A stretch of DNA of 6,846 bases, taken from assembly GCA_027490595.1 (NCBI GenBank), contig JAIXXU010000034.1, positions 1 to 6,846 on the forward strand, given 5' to 3'. The translations under genes were made by a program, and so were the position numbers. The notes beneath the pieces are model-generated. The model did not search any database. It saw only the letters and a program-made list of their open reading frames with translations, and had not been told where the DNA came from. The DNA comes from Pseudomonadota bacterium. GTDB taxonomy: Bacteria; Bdellovibrionota_B; Oligoflexia; Silvanigrellales; Silvanigrellaceae. Below are positions 1 to 6,775 of this stretch, one piece after another; within the stretch, counting starts at the first letter, position 1; each line of letters starts with the position of its first letter.

Positions 1-2
1 AA

Positions 3-473
3 GAATTTATTAATTTAATGGCGGGAAAAGAAGCATTAAAATTGTATGAAAAATATCTTCTTGAAAAAAAATCTTTCTCTATGGAGACAACTTTATCAGG
101 AAATTCTCCGATTAAGTATTTAAAAAAATCAAAAGAAAGTGGTTATGAAACTTCATTAATATACATAGGAATTCAATCGCCTTCTAACTCAAAAATCAGA
201 ATTGAAAATAGAGTTTTTCATGGAGGTCATAATATTCCTGATGAAGATATTATCCGACGACATGAAAGGAGTATGAAGAATTTAGGGAAAGCTATCGAGT
301 ATTGCAATAAAGTGAAGGTTTACGATAACACCTTCAAAAGACATGAATTACTTTTTGAGTTAGATGGCCTGTTTGTTAAAAGCATTGAAAATATTGAATT
401 TCCCCAATGGGTTCACGAAATTATAAACCCAGCTTCTTTAAAACTTGGTGGAAAGATTGAGTTTATCAGTTGA
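3..473 (+). CDS. Zeta-toxin-like P-loop kinase (COG4185-type), 5' end outside the window
   Basis: The protein resembles the zeta-toxin-like 'predicted ABC-type ATPase' family, P-loop kinases that in the best-studied zeta toxins phosphorylate UDP-N-acetylglucosamine. Counting from the ATG at 18, the family pattern is visible in order: METTLSG at 22-28, a beta strand and SPSNSK near 54-59, GGHNIP at 69-74, the arginine-rich RRHERS at 80-85 (phosphate-contacting region in the family), and VYDNT at 101-105. The frame stays open upstream of that ATG to the window edge (reading EFINL), and in relatives this part is internal, so the ATG is probably not the real start. The Walker A motif must lie before the window, and about 45 codons are missing judged by the usual length near 195. 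The C-terminus looks complete. No antitoxin gene follows on this strand; what follows is a tcdA remnant. Family assignment is good; toxin activity and substrate are inference. Confidence 0.8.
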   Translation, partial: EFINLMAGKEALKLYEKYLLEKKSFSMETTLSGNSPIKYLKKSKESGYETSLIYIGIQSPSNSKIRIENRVFHGGHNIPDEDIIRRHERSMKNLGKAIEYCNKVKVYDNTFKRHELLFELDGLFVKSIENIEFPQWVHEIINPASLKLGGKIEFIS

Positions 474-528
474 TCTTGTTTTTGCTCCAGTTTGTAAAAA
501 AGCGAAATTTATTGTTAGCGGTTACAAT

Positions 529-1053
529 ATGGATGCCCCTATTGATGCCGTAGTAGACGCCATTGACACCCTTATTCCTAAAATACATTTAATTAAAACA
601 TGCATGGATAAAAAAATTCCTCTGTGGAGCTCAATGAGTTCCGCAAGTCGTATTGACCCCTCGCTAATTCATATTGGCGACATTTCTGAGACAAAAGTAG
701 ATCCCTTGGCAAAACAAGTAAGATTAAAACTCAGGGAAATTGGGATCAGCGAAGGATTTAAAACTGTGTACTCAACCGAAATGCCTTATGAACCCGAAAA
801 GGCAATACCTGGAACTGAATGGACTTGCATATGCCCAAACGTCATCAAAGAGTTTGGCGCTTGTCATCAAAAACGGGTGATACTTGGAACAACAAGCGAC
901 ATACCACCAATTTTTGGAATGATGCTTGCGGGCGATTTGATAAAAGAACATTTAAAAGATTTTGATCTCCGGAATAGAGATACATTTCATCATACTCCCA
1001 CCTTTGAAGAGTTCAAAAAGCATCTTTCCTCAAAGTTTGGATATTGTTTCTAA
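529..1053 (+). pseudogene. tcdA: 5'-truncated tcdA: C-terminal part of tRNA threonylcarbamoyladenosine dehydratase
   Basis: TcdA (CsdL) is an E1-like enzyme that uses ATP to cyclise t6A37 of tRNA to ct6A. Counting from the ATG at 529, the 174 residues match the second part of the family: VVDAID at 8-13 (metal-binding Asp region), a strand and helix to KKIPL at 28-32, RIDPSLIHIGDISET at 41-55, DPLAKQVRLKLRE at 58-70, GFKTVYSTE at 76-84, Cys residues 100, 102 and 112, and GTTSDIPPIFG at 120-130. Family members have about 250-270 residues, so roughly 90 N-terminal residues are missing, including the Gly-rich ATP loop and its arginines. The same frame is open upstream to 442, but only a TTG at 445 inside the kinase gene could start there, and that stretch does not resemble TcdA. 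There is no strong ribosome binding site at 529. I infer a non-functional remnant; expression of a short protein is possible. Confidence 0.75.
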
Positions 1054-3779
1054 AAGCGCAGCCAAGTAGCATGTTCTTTTTTAATCTTAGCAAAAATTTC
1101 AGCAGCCTTTGGATTTTCCTTTTCCAACGAAGGGAAAAATTGATCCGGGGCTTCATAAGAACCATCTTCTCTAGGAATTTTAGTTGAAAACGCATAATAA
1201 TTTGTGCCGAACAAACTCGCATTTGAACCCGAGTGCAAAAGACCAACGAGGTATTTTGCAAATTTATCATTGTTAAGTATAATTGCTTGAATAATAGCAG
1301 CCTCTAAAATAAATCTCAAAAAAACATTATCAGAATCAGAATTTATACTATTTGAGTCGCCAGAAAAGAATGGCACTATGCTCACCTGTAATGACAATGC
1401 TCTAAAAAAACTTCCCACAACTGAAATAAACGGCTCTATTAAACTCTCGTCTGAAGGACATGCTTCAGCAAACAAAACAAAGACATCTTGAATAGAAGGG
1501 GCTACAATCTTATAGTGATAAACATCGAATATAAAAGACTTTTCCATTACAAAAGACTTGGAGGGAACTTTATTGTTGCCAATAAGAAGCTTTAGCATAG
1601 TAAGAGCTTCATGAAAGTTTTTTTGATGCTGAAAATTTTTCAATAAAACGTGAAGATAGGAATTATGGTCATACCATATGGTATTTGCTCCCGTTATTGA
1701 GGTAGGAACCGGAAATTTACCTAACTTAGCAAGGGTTTCTTTGGAGGGCTGTGAAAAGTAGTCAAAGGGATCCTCTTGCGAAAGCTGCAAAGTTTTCAAG
1801 TTAGATTTAGCTTGCAGCCCTTTGCCGGAATCATCTTCAACCTTCTGAACAGGCACTTTATCAAGAAATTCTACTTCTATCTTATAAGAAATCTTTTTCT
1901 CGTTTACTTTACTTATAAATTCTTTTTCAAAAAAAGCTTTGAGAGGTTTATATTTTACCTCGTTAGGCATAACACATGGACATATGCATGGAGATTTTGT
2001 TGGTATTTGAGAACCATAAACAGTATATAAAAAGTCGGCAAGGTACTCATCAAAACTATCATTAAGCTGTGAAAAGAAATCATCTGAGAAAGGCCCATTC
2101 CAAGAAGATTCACAAAGAGCTATTAAAAACTCACCAATAAACTTTGGCTGACGCAAATCTACTGAATTATTAAACCTGATACACTCTAAACTAGAGTCTA
2201 GATAATCTCCACGAACTAACGATAGAACTGCATATTCAAGAATTTCTCTAAAGGTATTTGTTGAGGACACAGGAAAATTATCACTCAGAAAGTGACGACA
2301 AGTAGAAATAAAAGACAATATACGTTCGTGATTAACGTCTTCACTATTTCTACTAAAAAGAATATCGATTTGAGCTTTAGCATATAATCGAAAAGACAAC
2401 TCTTGGAACGAAGACCCCCAGTCATAAGCATTGGAAACATCCTTGAGTTTTTTTGCGGATGCAGGTCCGATCAAATGCCAATCAAAAGGAGTAATTACGT
2501 TTTCCAAAAAATTTCGAGAAATATCAGTAAGTGGAGAGAGTTTTTTTAAAATTTCAAAAGAATCACTAAAAAATTCATATTTATTGCCATCAGGAAATGA
2601 ATAGGAAAGGCTCTCCCATTGAATAGGTACGAAATTTTCATTGACTTTATGTTCAAGATTTTTATCCTTCGTCTCTTGACTCAGAGGCCAAGAATTATAA
2701 ATATCTGTGGCTCCGGAAAAATCGTTTAAATAAATTGCATAAAAAAAACAGTAAGAGCGAAAGTACAAAAGATCTTTGTAAGTTACCCAAGATTCCCCAA
2801 GTAAAGCTTGATTAAGAAAAACTTTTTCTTTATTCGTAATCTTTTTTTGTCTGATAAGAGTAGCTGCTTTTTTAAGATATGGCTGAATTAGCTTTGTACT
2901 TGAAGAAGAACTTGAAGAAGATGCCGAAGCATGAAGATACAGAGATTTAATAGCTCTAATGATGACTTTATCTTCATAATAATTAAAAATAGCACCCCTC
3001 TTGTTCAACTCGACAAGTAATTTCAAAAAATATTTTTTTTCTTCGAGTCCTTTGGCTGTATCTTCAAGATTAGCAGAAGCCTCACTCAAAGCTTTGAATA
3101 AGTAACATTGAGGTCTAAAGCCCCATTCATTCACAGACCACAGCTGGGACACGTCCCTAAAAGAAGTGAAAAAATCTAGAAAATATTTTGCAAAGTTTAT
3201 CTTGTTATCTTGTGAAGTAGAGACTAAAAAACAAAATACTTCTATCAAACTATGAAAAGGATTTTTTGCATAAAGAGCATTACTTAGAGAATGCTTAAAT
3301 TTTTGATGGGGCTGAAGTCGTGGCACTTTGTGATCTTTGACGTCCTGACAAAGCCCAAGAATGGCCTGCTCAATCAATAAACGCTTTCTACTATGGGAGG
3401 GTGTTTGCTGCTGATGGGCCAGTTGTGAGTGATGAGTGTCATACATGTAACCAATGACTACATATATAATTAGTAATTCAAGGTTGATATCTGTAACTTG
3501 GGCTTGCTGAAGAAAAACCTCTTTTAACTTGTCTATATCTTCTTTAAGAAATTCACCTGTCACATTGGATACACTCTTTATGCACTCAATAATGGCACTG
3601 TCAAAGTCATTGAAAGAATCGGAAGCTAGCCCCCGAGAAAAAGGAGAAGTGACGCGTATTGTTTTCTTATCTGCATCAAAATAATAAAAAGGCTTGTGTT
3701 TAGGGGGTGACGCCCTTTTTTCTTCCTCGTTAAAATTAGGAGTGACAGACAAATAAGAAAATCCAGAGATTGACGACAC
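1050..3779 (-). CDS. Large hypothetical protein (909 residues) directly behind nusG
   Basis: I do not recognise this 909-residue protein. It starts with GTG, 2 nt after the nusG stop, with a good Shine-Dalgarno AAAGGA (3789-3794) 9 nt upstream and lying inside the end of nusG, so translation is probably coupled. There is no signal peptide and no clear membrane helix; the hydrophobic run at 101-112 is short. The sequence looks mostly alpha-helical with regularly spaced aromatic and leucine residues, as in a soluble helical-repeat protein, though no repeat unit is obvious. Other traits are a low-complexity, Gln- and His-rich patch around 115-130, eight consecutive serines at 287-294, a CxCxC cluster at 598-602, a lysine- and acid-rich linker at about 603-665, and a Ser/Asp/Asn-rich stretch at 808-818. 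A long intact frame and a proper start support a real gene. It may be a cytosolic, lineage-specific protein; the function is unknown. Confidence 0.85.
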   Translation of the reverse strand: MSSISGFSYLSVTPNFNEEEKRASPPKHKPFYYFDADKKTIRVTSPFSRGLASDSFNDFDSAIIECIKSVSNVTGEFLKEDIDKLKEVFLQQAQVTDINLELLIIYVVIGYMYDTHHSQLAHQQQTPSHSRKRLLIEQAILGLCQDVKDHKVPRLQPHQKFKHSLSNALYAKNPFHSLIEVFCFLVSTSQDNKINFAKYFLDFFTSFRDVSQLWSVNEWGFRPQCYLFKALSEASANLEDTAKGLEEKKYFLKLLVELNKRGAIFNYYEDKVIIRAIKSLYLHASASSSSSSSSTKLIQPYLKKAATLIRQKKITNKEKVFLNQALLGESWVTYKDLLYFRSYCFFYAIYLNDFSGATDIYNSWPLSQETKDKNLEHKVNENFVPIQWESLSYSFPDGNKYEFFSDSFEILKKLSPLTDISRNFLENVITPFDWHLIGPASAKKLKDVSNAYDWGSSFQELSFRLYAKAQIDILFSRNSEDVNHERILSFISTCRHFLSDNFPVSSTNTFREILEYAVLSLVRGDYLDSSLECIRFNNSVDLRQPKFIGEFLIALCESSWNGPFSDDFFSQLNDSFDEYLADFLYTVYGSQIPTKSPCICPCVMPNEVKYKPLKAFFEKEFISKVNEKKISYKIEVEFLDKVPVQKVEDDSGKGLQAKSNLKTLQLSQEDPFDYFSQPSKETLAKLGKFPVPTSITGANTIWYDHNSYLHVLLKNFQHQKNFHEALTMLKLLIGNNKVPSKSFVMEKSFIFDVYHYKIVAPSIQDVFVLFAEACPSDESLIEPFISVVGSFFRALSLQVSIVPFFSGDSNSINSDSDNVFLRFILEAAIIQAIILNNDKFAKYLVGLLHSGSNASLFGTNYYAFSTKIPREDGSYEAPDQFFPSLEKENPKAAEIFAKIKKEHATWLRF
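2898..2921 (-). repeat. Perfect 12-bp tandem repeat, two copies, encoding eight serines
   Basis: On the plus strand the unit ACTTGAAGAAGA occurs twice in a row (2898-2909 and 2910-2921). Read on the coding strand each unit gives four serine codons (TCT TCT TCA AGT), making Ser287-Ser294 of the 909-residue protein. Because the unit is a multiple of three, gain or loss of a copy would lengthen or shorten the linker without breaking the frame. It probably forms a flexible hinge between helical segments. Confidence 0.9.
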
Positions 3780-3781
3780 TA

Positions 3782-4414
3782 TTACTCATCCTTTATTTTT
3801 TCTACCTTGGAAAATTCTAGTTCAACAGGAGTTGCTCGACCGAAGACAGAAATAAGAAGTCGAAGCTTCATTTTATCAGCTTTTACTTCATCTACTTCAC
3901 CCATGAAATTAGTAAATGGTCCGTCAATCACTTTCACTTTTTCACCTTTTTCGAAGGCCACAAGAGGACGCTGAGGAGCTTGCCTGCTCTGCTGCTCCAC
4001 TTTTTGAAAGATTCGACTAATTTCTTCATCTGGGACAGGCTGAGGATCTTGATTGGCTTGAGCGACAACAAACTTAGATATTTTTGGTGTATCTTTTACG
4101 CAACCAAATGTAGCTTTATTTTCGGGATCCATTTGAACAAAAAGGTAACCAGGCATCATTCGCTGTTCAACCTTTTTCTTTTTACCTTGAACATCAATTT
4201 TCTCAACGATCATCATAGGAATAAGAATATGACCAAAGGAATCTTCCATTTTTAGTTTTTGGATGCGGTCTTGCAAGGTCAATTTAGCCCGCTTTTCCAT
4301 TCCTGATTGCGTAATTACAGCAAACCAACGAAATTTTTCATGAGTGTAGCTCAAGGGAAGGACTTCTTCAGGTTCGGACCCTAAGTTTATTTTTTCGGAA
4401 GTTTCAAAACTCAT
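3782..4414 (-). CDS. nusG: Transcription termination/antitermination protein NusG
   Basis: NusG binds RNA polymerase through its N-terminal NGN domain, suppresses pausing, and uses its C-terminal KOW domain to contact Rho or ribosomal protein S10. Here the 210 residues show an NGN domain at about 28-142, opening with WFAVITQSGMEKRAK (30-44) and containing QRMMPGYLFVQM (84-95). A charged linker follows, then the KOW domain at about 155-208 with VIDGPFTNFMGEVDEV (162-177) and VFGRATPVELEFSKVEKI (190-207). Both domains look complete. An acidic extension of about 26 residues precedes the NGN domain; E. coli NusG (181 residues) lacks one this long. The start is an ATG at 4414; its ribosome binding site is weak (GGGAT about 9 nt upstream). 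The gene lies 28 nt behind secE and 2 nt before the 909-codon gene, so the three are probably co-transcribed. No rplK follows. Confidence 0.97.
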   Translation of the reverse strand: MSFETSEKINLGSEPEEVLPLSYTHEKFRWFAVITQSGMEKRAKLTLQDRIQKLKMEDSFGHILIPMMIVEKIDVQGKKKKVEQRMMPGYLFVQMDPENKATFGCVKDTPKISKFVVAQANQDPQPVPDEEISRIFQKVEQQSRQAPQRPLVAFEKGEKVKVIDGPFTNFMGEVDEVKADKMKLRLLISVFGRATPVELEFSKVEKIKDE

Positions 4415-4442
4415 AAAATTTATCCCATTATGTCAGAAAAAG

Positions 4443-4859
4443 TTAAGCTGCAGAGCTCATGATAAAATTAACAACTTTAAGAAAAAAGGTATCTGCTAAA
4501 AAGAGAGCAAGACCTGCAATTAAAACGATCACAACTACAAGCGCAGTTGATTTTTGCGCTTCACGCATTGAAGGCCAAGAAACTCTCGAAAGTTCATCAC
4601 CAACATCTAGGAGATACTCACGAAGCCTTCCAATGAAAGCTAAGATACTTAGTACCAGAAAGGTTAGGACGCTCGCAACTAAAATATGGACTAAATGAAA
4701 GCGATTATTTTGCAAGCTAAGGACACTGGAAATACTTTGTGGAAAATAGTTTTGAGCTAAAAACATCCAAAGAGAATAAAATAAATACCAAAAGTACGCA
4801 GCTATTACTGCGTATAAAACTGCTGTATATCTTCTTGCAGAAGCAGAAAACTCACTCAT
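4443..4859 (-). CDS. secE: Preprotein translocase subunit SecE, three-helix form
   Basis: SecE is the inner-membrane subunit that clamps the two halves of SecY in the SecYEG export channel. From the ATG at 4859 the protein has 138 residues with three predicted membrane helices at about 12-36, 56-77 and 104-128. The amphipathic conserved segment just before the last helix is present as DELSRVSWPSMREAQKS (88-104), matching the family's E-x-x-x-V-x-W-P signature. The three-helix layout is typical of Proteobacteria; Firmicutes usually have one helix. I chose the ATG at 4859 because AGGAG (4867-4871) sits 7 nt upstream; the longer frame from a TTG at 4886 would add nine residues running through a hairpin and this ribosome binding site. 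nusG follows after 28 nt, the usual pair. Confidence 0.95.
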   Translation of the reverse strand: MSEFSASARRYTAVLYAVIAAYFWYLFYSLWMFLAQNYFPQSISSVLSLQNNRFHLVHILVASVLTFLVLSILAFIGRLREYLLDVGDELSRVSWPSMREAQKSTALVVVIVLIAGLALFLADTFFLKVVNFIMSSAA

Positions 4860-4866
4860 ACAAAAA

Positions 4867-4871
4867 CTCCT
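4867..4871 (-). promoter_or_regulatory. Ribosome binding site of secE
   Basis: AGGAG on the minus strand, 7 nt before the ATG at 4859. It is the strongest Shine-Dalgarno motif near the gene and decides the start in favour of this ATG over the upstream in-frame TTG at 4886. Confidence 0.8.
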
Positions 4872-4873
4872 AT

Positions 4874-4889
4874 GGTTTGCCTTCAAACC
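4874..4889 (-). promoter_or_regulatory. Leader hairpin just upstream of the secE ribosome binding site
   Basis: GGTTTG and CAAACC form a perfect 6-bp stem with a 4-nt loop (AAGG on the transcript strand). The stem ends 2 nt before the AGGAG of secE. No T-run follows directly, so it is not a standard terminator. If transcribed it would sit in the 5' leader of secE-nusG, where it could affect ribosome access or RNA stability. The structure is seen in the sequence; the role is inference. Confidence 0.45.
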
Positions 4890-4920
4890 TAATGGTAAAA
4901 TAGCTTCAAGTGCTTAACAA

Positions 4921-4950
4921 ATTATAAAGATATTTACTACACGGGGCTAA
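4921..4950 (-). promoter_or_regulatory. Possible sigma70-type promoter for secE-nusG-909-codon gene
   Basis: The minus strand has a perfect -10 hexamer TATAAT at 4921-4926 in the gap between pgeF and secE. The best -35 at an 18-nt spacing is TTAGCC (4945-4950), only three of six matches to TTGACA, so the promoter would depend mainly on its -10 element or on an activator. Predicted transcription start is near 4914, giving a leader of about 55 nt that contains the hairpin. In such AT-rich DNA a chance TATAAT is possible, but its position in the only sizeable gap of the gene block is fitting. Confidence 0.45.
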
Positions 4951-4952
4951 CT

Positions 4953-5945
4953 CTAACTTTTCTCCTGTTCAGAGCAGCTCGACCAAGGCACAGATAGGTG
5001 GGTCCAAAGACGCTGCTCACGGCTAACGGTTTGCTTTGAACCATGAGAAGATGCACGATAACTTGGCAAAAAAGAATTTGTGTAAGTATCAAATCTAACC
5101 AACCTGAAATTTTGTTCTGGCAAGCCCGCAAGAACACACTCACAAAAGGCAAGCAGCTGGAGATCGGGAAAACAAGAACCAGACTGCAACCGCCATCCAT
5201 AAAAACTTGAATTAAACTGTATTTTTTCTTTTAAATATCGATCGCAACTTACATCGCTAGCAATAGAAAAAAGCTCAGAAATTTTCTGCTTAAGCTCATA
5301 AGAAACGCTGGAACGTTCTCGATTTTTAGACAAGGAAAATAAGACCTGAATATGCTTTTGTATTGCATCAAAAACATCAATGCCACATTCGTAAGATGTG
5401 CCAAAAATAGCAGGAGCTAAAACAATATTTAACCCCGACAAGAAAACTTCTTGGGAAATGCCTTTAAAACCAGCCTTTTCAGCTAACAAAAAAATAGCAC
5501 GACTGATGATTTGAGACGAAAGACCTCGCCATCCAGCATGAACAATGGCTCCAAAAAAATAATCAGAATCCTCATAAAACATCAATACTGGTAAACAGTC
5601 TGCAGTTTTAATTGCTAGTGAGCAAGGCAAAGGAGGACTTTGCGCAAGCTTTGACAAGGCAACGTAGTGGCCGTCCGCTTTTTGATGAAAAAAACTTACG
5701 GGAACCACATCATTGCCATGAACATTTTCAATAATATATGCATTTTCTAAGGGGGAATGAACACTCATAAACACAGGAAAGTCACAAGAGTTTTTCTGAA
5801 AGAAAAAAACTCCTTTCCCGTTTTTAGCAAAATTTTCCACTTCATTTATATTTGCTTGAAGATAATTACATTTAAAGTTTTGAAAAAAAAACTCTGGCAA
5901 CGAACAAGCACTTGAGTGCTTTTCAAGGCCATAAATGGTTGTCAC
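4953..5945 (-). CDS. pgeF: PgeF/YfiH laccase-domain protein (multicopper polyphenol oxidase-like; purine nucleoside phosphorylase family)
   Basis: This family (YfiH in E. coli, related to human LACC1) was first called a laccase; members act on purine nucleosides as phosphorylase and adenosine deaminase, and in E. coli PgeF influences peptidoglycan composition. The three metal/active-site residues are visible: His76 in VHGND, Cys117 in KTADCLPV, and His136 in VHAGWRG. Further family motifs are APAIFGTSYECGIDVFDAI (177-195) and a C-terminal FLPSYRASS (292-300), matching the FFSYRR region. At 330 residues it is longer than the usual 240-260; the extra length is mainly in the first 55 residues, around 205-260, and in the tail after 310. 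It starts with GTG at 5945, overlapping the rlmB stop by 4 nt (GTGA), which indicates translational coupling. The frame is intact. Confidence 0.93.
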   Translation of the reverse strand: MTTIYGLEKHSSACSLPEFFFQNFKCNYLQANINEVENFAKNGKGVFFFQKNSCDFPVFMSVHSPLENAYIIENVHGNDVVPVSFFHQKADGHYVALSKLAQSPPLPCSLAIKTADCLPVLMFYEDSDYFFGAIVHAGWRGLSSQIISRAIFLLAEKAGFKGISQEVFLSGLNIVLAPAIFGTSYECGIDVFDAIQKHIQVLFSLSKNRERSSVSYELKQKISELFSIASDVSCDRYLKEKIQFNSSFYGWRLQSGSCFPDLQLLAFCECVLAGLPEQNFRLVRFDTYTNSFLPSYRASSHGSKQTVSREQRLWTHLSVPWSSCSEQEKS

Positions 5946-6775
5946 GTGGGTTTATCCGCTTGCAAAGAGTGGATGAGTAGCCCAGCCGCTACACTCACGT
6001 TGAGGGAGTCAACGTATGCGTTTCCGCCCGGAATTTTCACAAGGTAGTCACAATTTTTTTGAACTTCTTGCCTCATGCCTTTTTGTTCATTTCCAAGAAC
6101 AAGAACATAGCTACGATCTTTTGGAATTTGGCTTGGGAGTTGGGCACTATCACTCAGGGCTGTACCAATAATCCAAGCGCCTTTGTCTTTTAAAGACTTC
6201 ATAGCTCGATTGATGTTTACCACGGGAATAAGCTTTAAAGAAAACGCTCCACCCGCAGAAGTTTTCACAACAAGCCCAGTGAGATCAGATTGCCGATCAG
6301 TGGCGTAAATCACAAACTTGACACCAAAAAAAGAAGCACTCCTTAAAATTGCACCAAAATTTCTGGGATCTTGAATTTGATCTAGGATCAATCCAACACA
6401 ACCCATGCTTTGAGTAGAACTTTCCTGGGAAACAAGGTTTTCAGCCTCAGACAAATCAGAAACAGGATAATCTGGAATTTGAAGAGCAGCTCTTTGATGA
6501 TTGATCCCCTCGGTATCTGACAACGGCCAAGTGTCCTGAGCGGAACTATGAGAGATTATTTTTATACCCAAAGTTTTGGCAGAATCCACAAGAGGTTTAA
6601 GCTGAATAGGCGCCTTATTAGATTTATCTACAATGATATGCAAACAATAATCTTTTGGATTTCCTCCTTCGCGAGCCTGAAGATCATTTAAGATAGCCTC
6701 CACAGCGTGACGGCCCCAAACGTAAATTTCACGATTTTTTTTATAGGGAACTTTTGGCTTCAAAACTGGTTTCAT
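5942..6775 (-). CDS. rlmB: 23S rRNA 2'-O-ribose methyltransferase, RlmB/TrmH (SpoU) family
   Basis: SpoU-family SAM-dependent enzymes methylate ribose 2'-OH in RNA; RlmB modifies G2251 of 23S rRNA in the peptidyl-transferase region. The 277 residues contain a substrate-binding domain (about 17-100, beginning VWGRHAVEAIL) and a trefoil-knot SPOUT domain (about 125-272). The three SpoU motifs are intact: motif 1 LDQIQDPRNFGAILRSA (131-147, with Asn139 and Arg145), motif 2 VLGNEQKGM (226-234, Glu230), and motif 3 IPGGNAYVDSLNVSVAAG (248-265). I chose the ATG at 6775 because AGAAAGG (6784-6790) lies 8 nt upstream; the GTG at 6817 would add 14 residues outside the family pattern. Having the N-terminal binding domain favours RlmB over TrmL or TrmH, but the substrate cannot be proven from sequence. 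pgeF follows with overlapping codons. Confidence 0.93.
   Translation of the reverse strand: MKPVLKPKVPYKKNREIYVWGRHAVEAILNDLQAREGGNPKDYCLHIIVDKSNKAPIQLKPLVDSAKTLGIKIISHSSAQDTWPLSDTEGINHQRAALQIPDYPVSDLSEAENLVSQESSTQSMGCVGLILDQIQDPRNFGAILRSASFFGVKFVIYATDRQSDLTGLVVKTSAGGAFSLKLIPVVNINRAMKSLKDKGAWIIGTALSDSAQLPSQIPKDRSYVLVLGNEQKGMRQEVQKNCDYLVKIPGGNAYVDSLNVSVAAGLLIHSLQADKPT

Noticed and set aside
445..528. A TTG start at 445 for a longer TcdA-like protein overlapping the kinase gene.
   Set aside because: No Shine-Dalgarno motif precedes it, the first codons are an out-of-frame reading of the kinase gene, and the added residues do not resemble TcdA.
823..837. Shared CICP motif between the tcdA remnant and the 909-residue protein (also at about 1974-1988), suggesting common origin.
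   Set aside because: The match is four residues with no flanking similarity. CICP is compatible with the Cys-containing loop of TcdA itself, so coincidence is the simplest explanation.
1002..1035. Inverted repeats (CTTTGA...TCAAAG, and TTTGAA-GAG-TTCAAA at 1003-1017) near the convergent gene ends, possibly a terminator.
   Set aside because: They are AT-rich, lie inside the tcdA remnant, and have no T-run on the 3' side in either direction.
4459..4698. Open frame on the plus strand opposite secE.
   Set aside because: It is fully antisense to a well-conserved gene, has no ribosome binding site, and encodes no recognisable protein; the same holds for similar open frames opposite nusG, pgeF and the 909-codon gene.
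4887..4952. Possible tRNA-Trp before secE, as found in many genomes.
   Set aside because: The 66-nt gap has no cloverleaf, no TTCGA-type T-loop and no acceptor stem pairing; it is too short and is better read as a promoter and leader.
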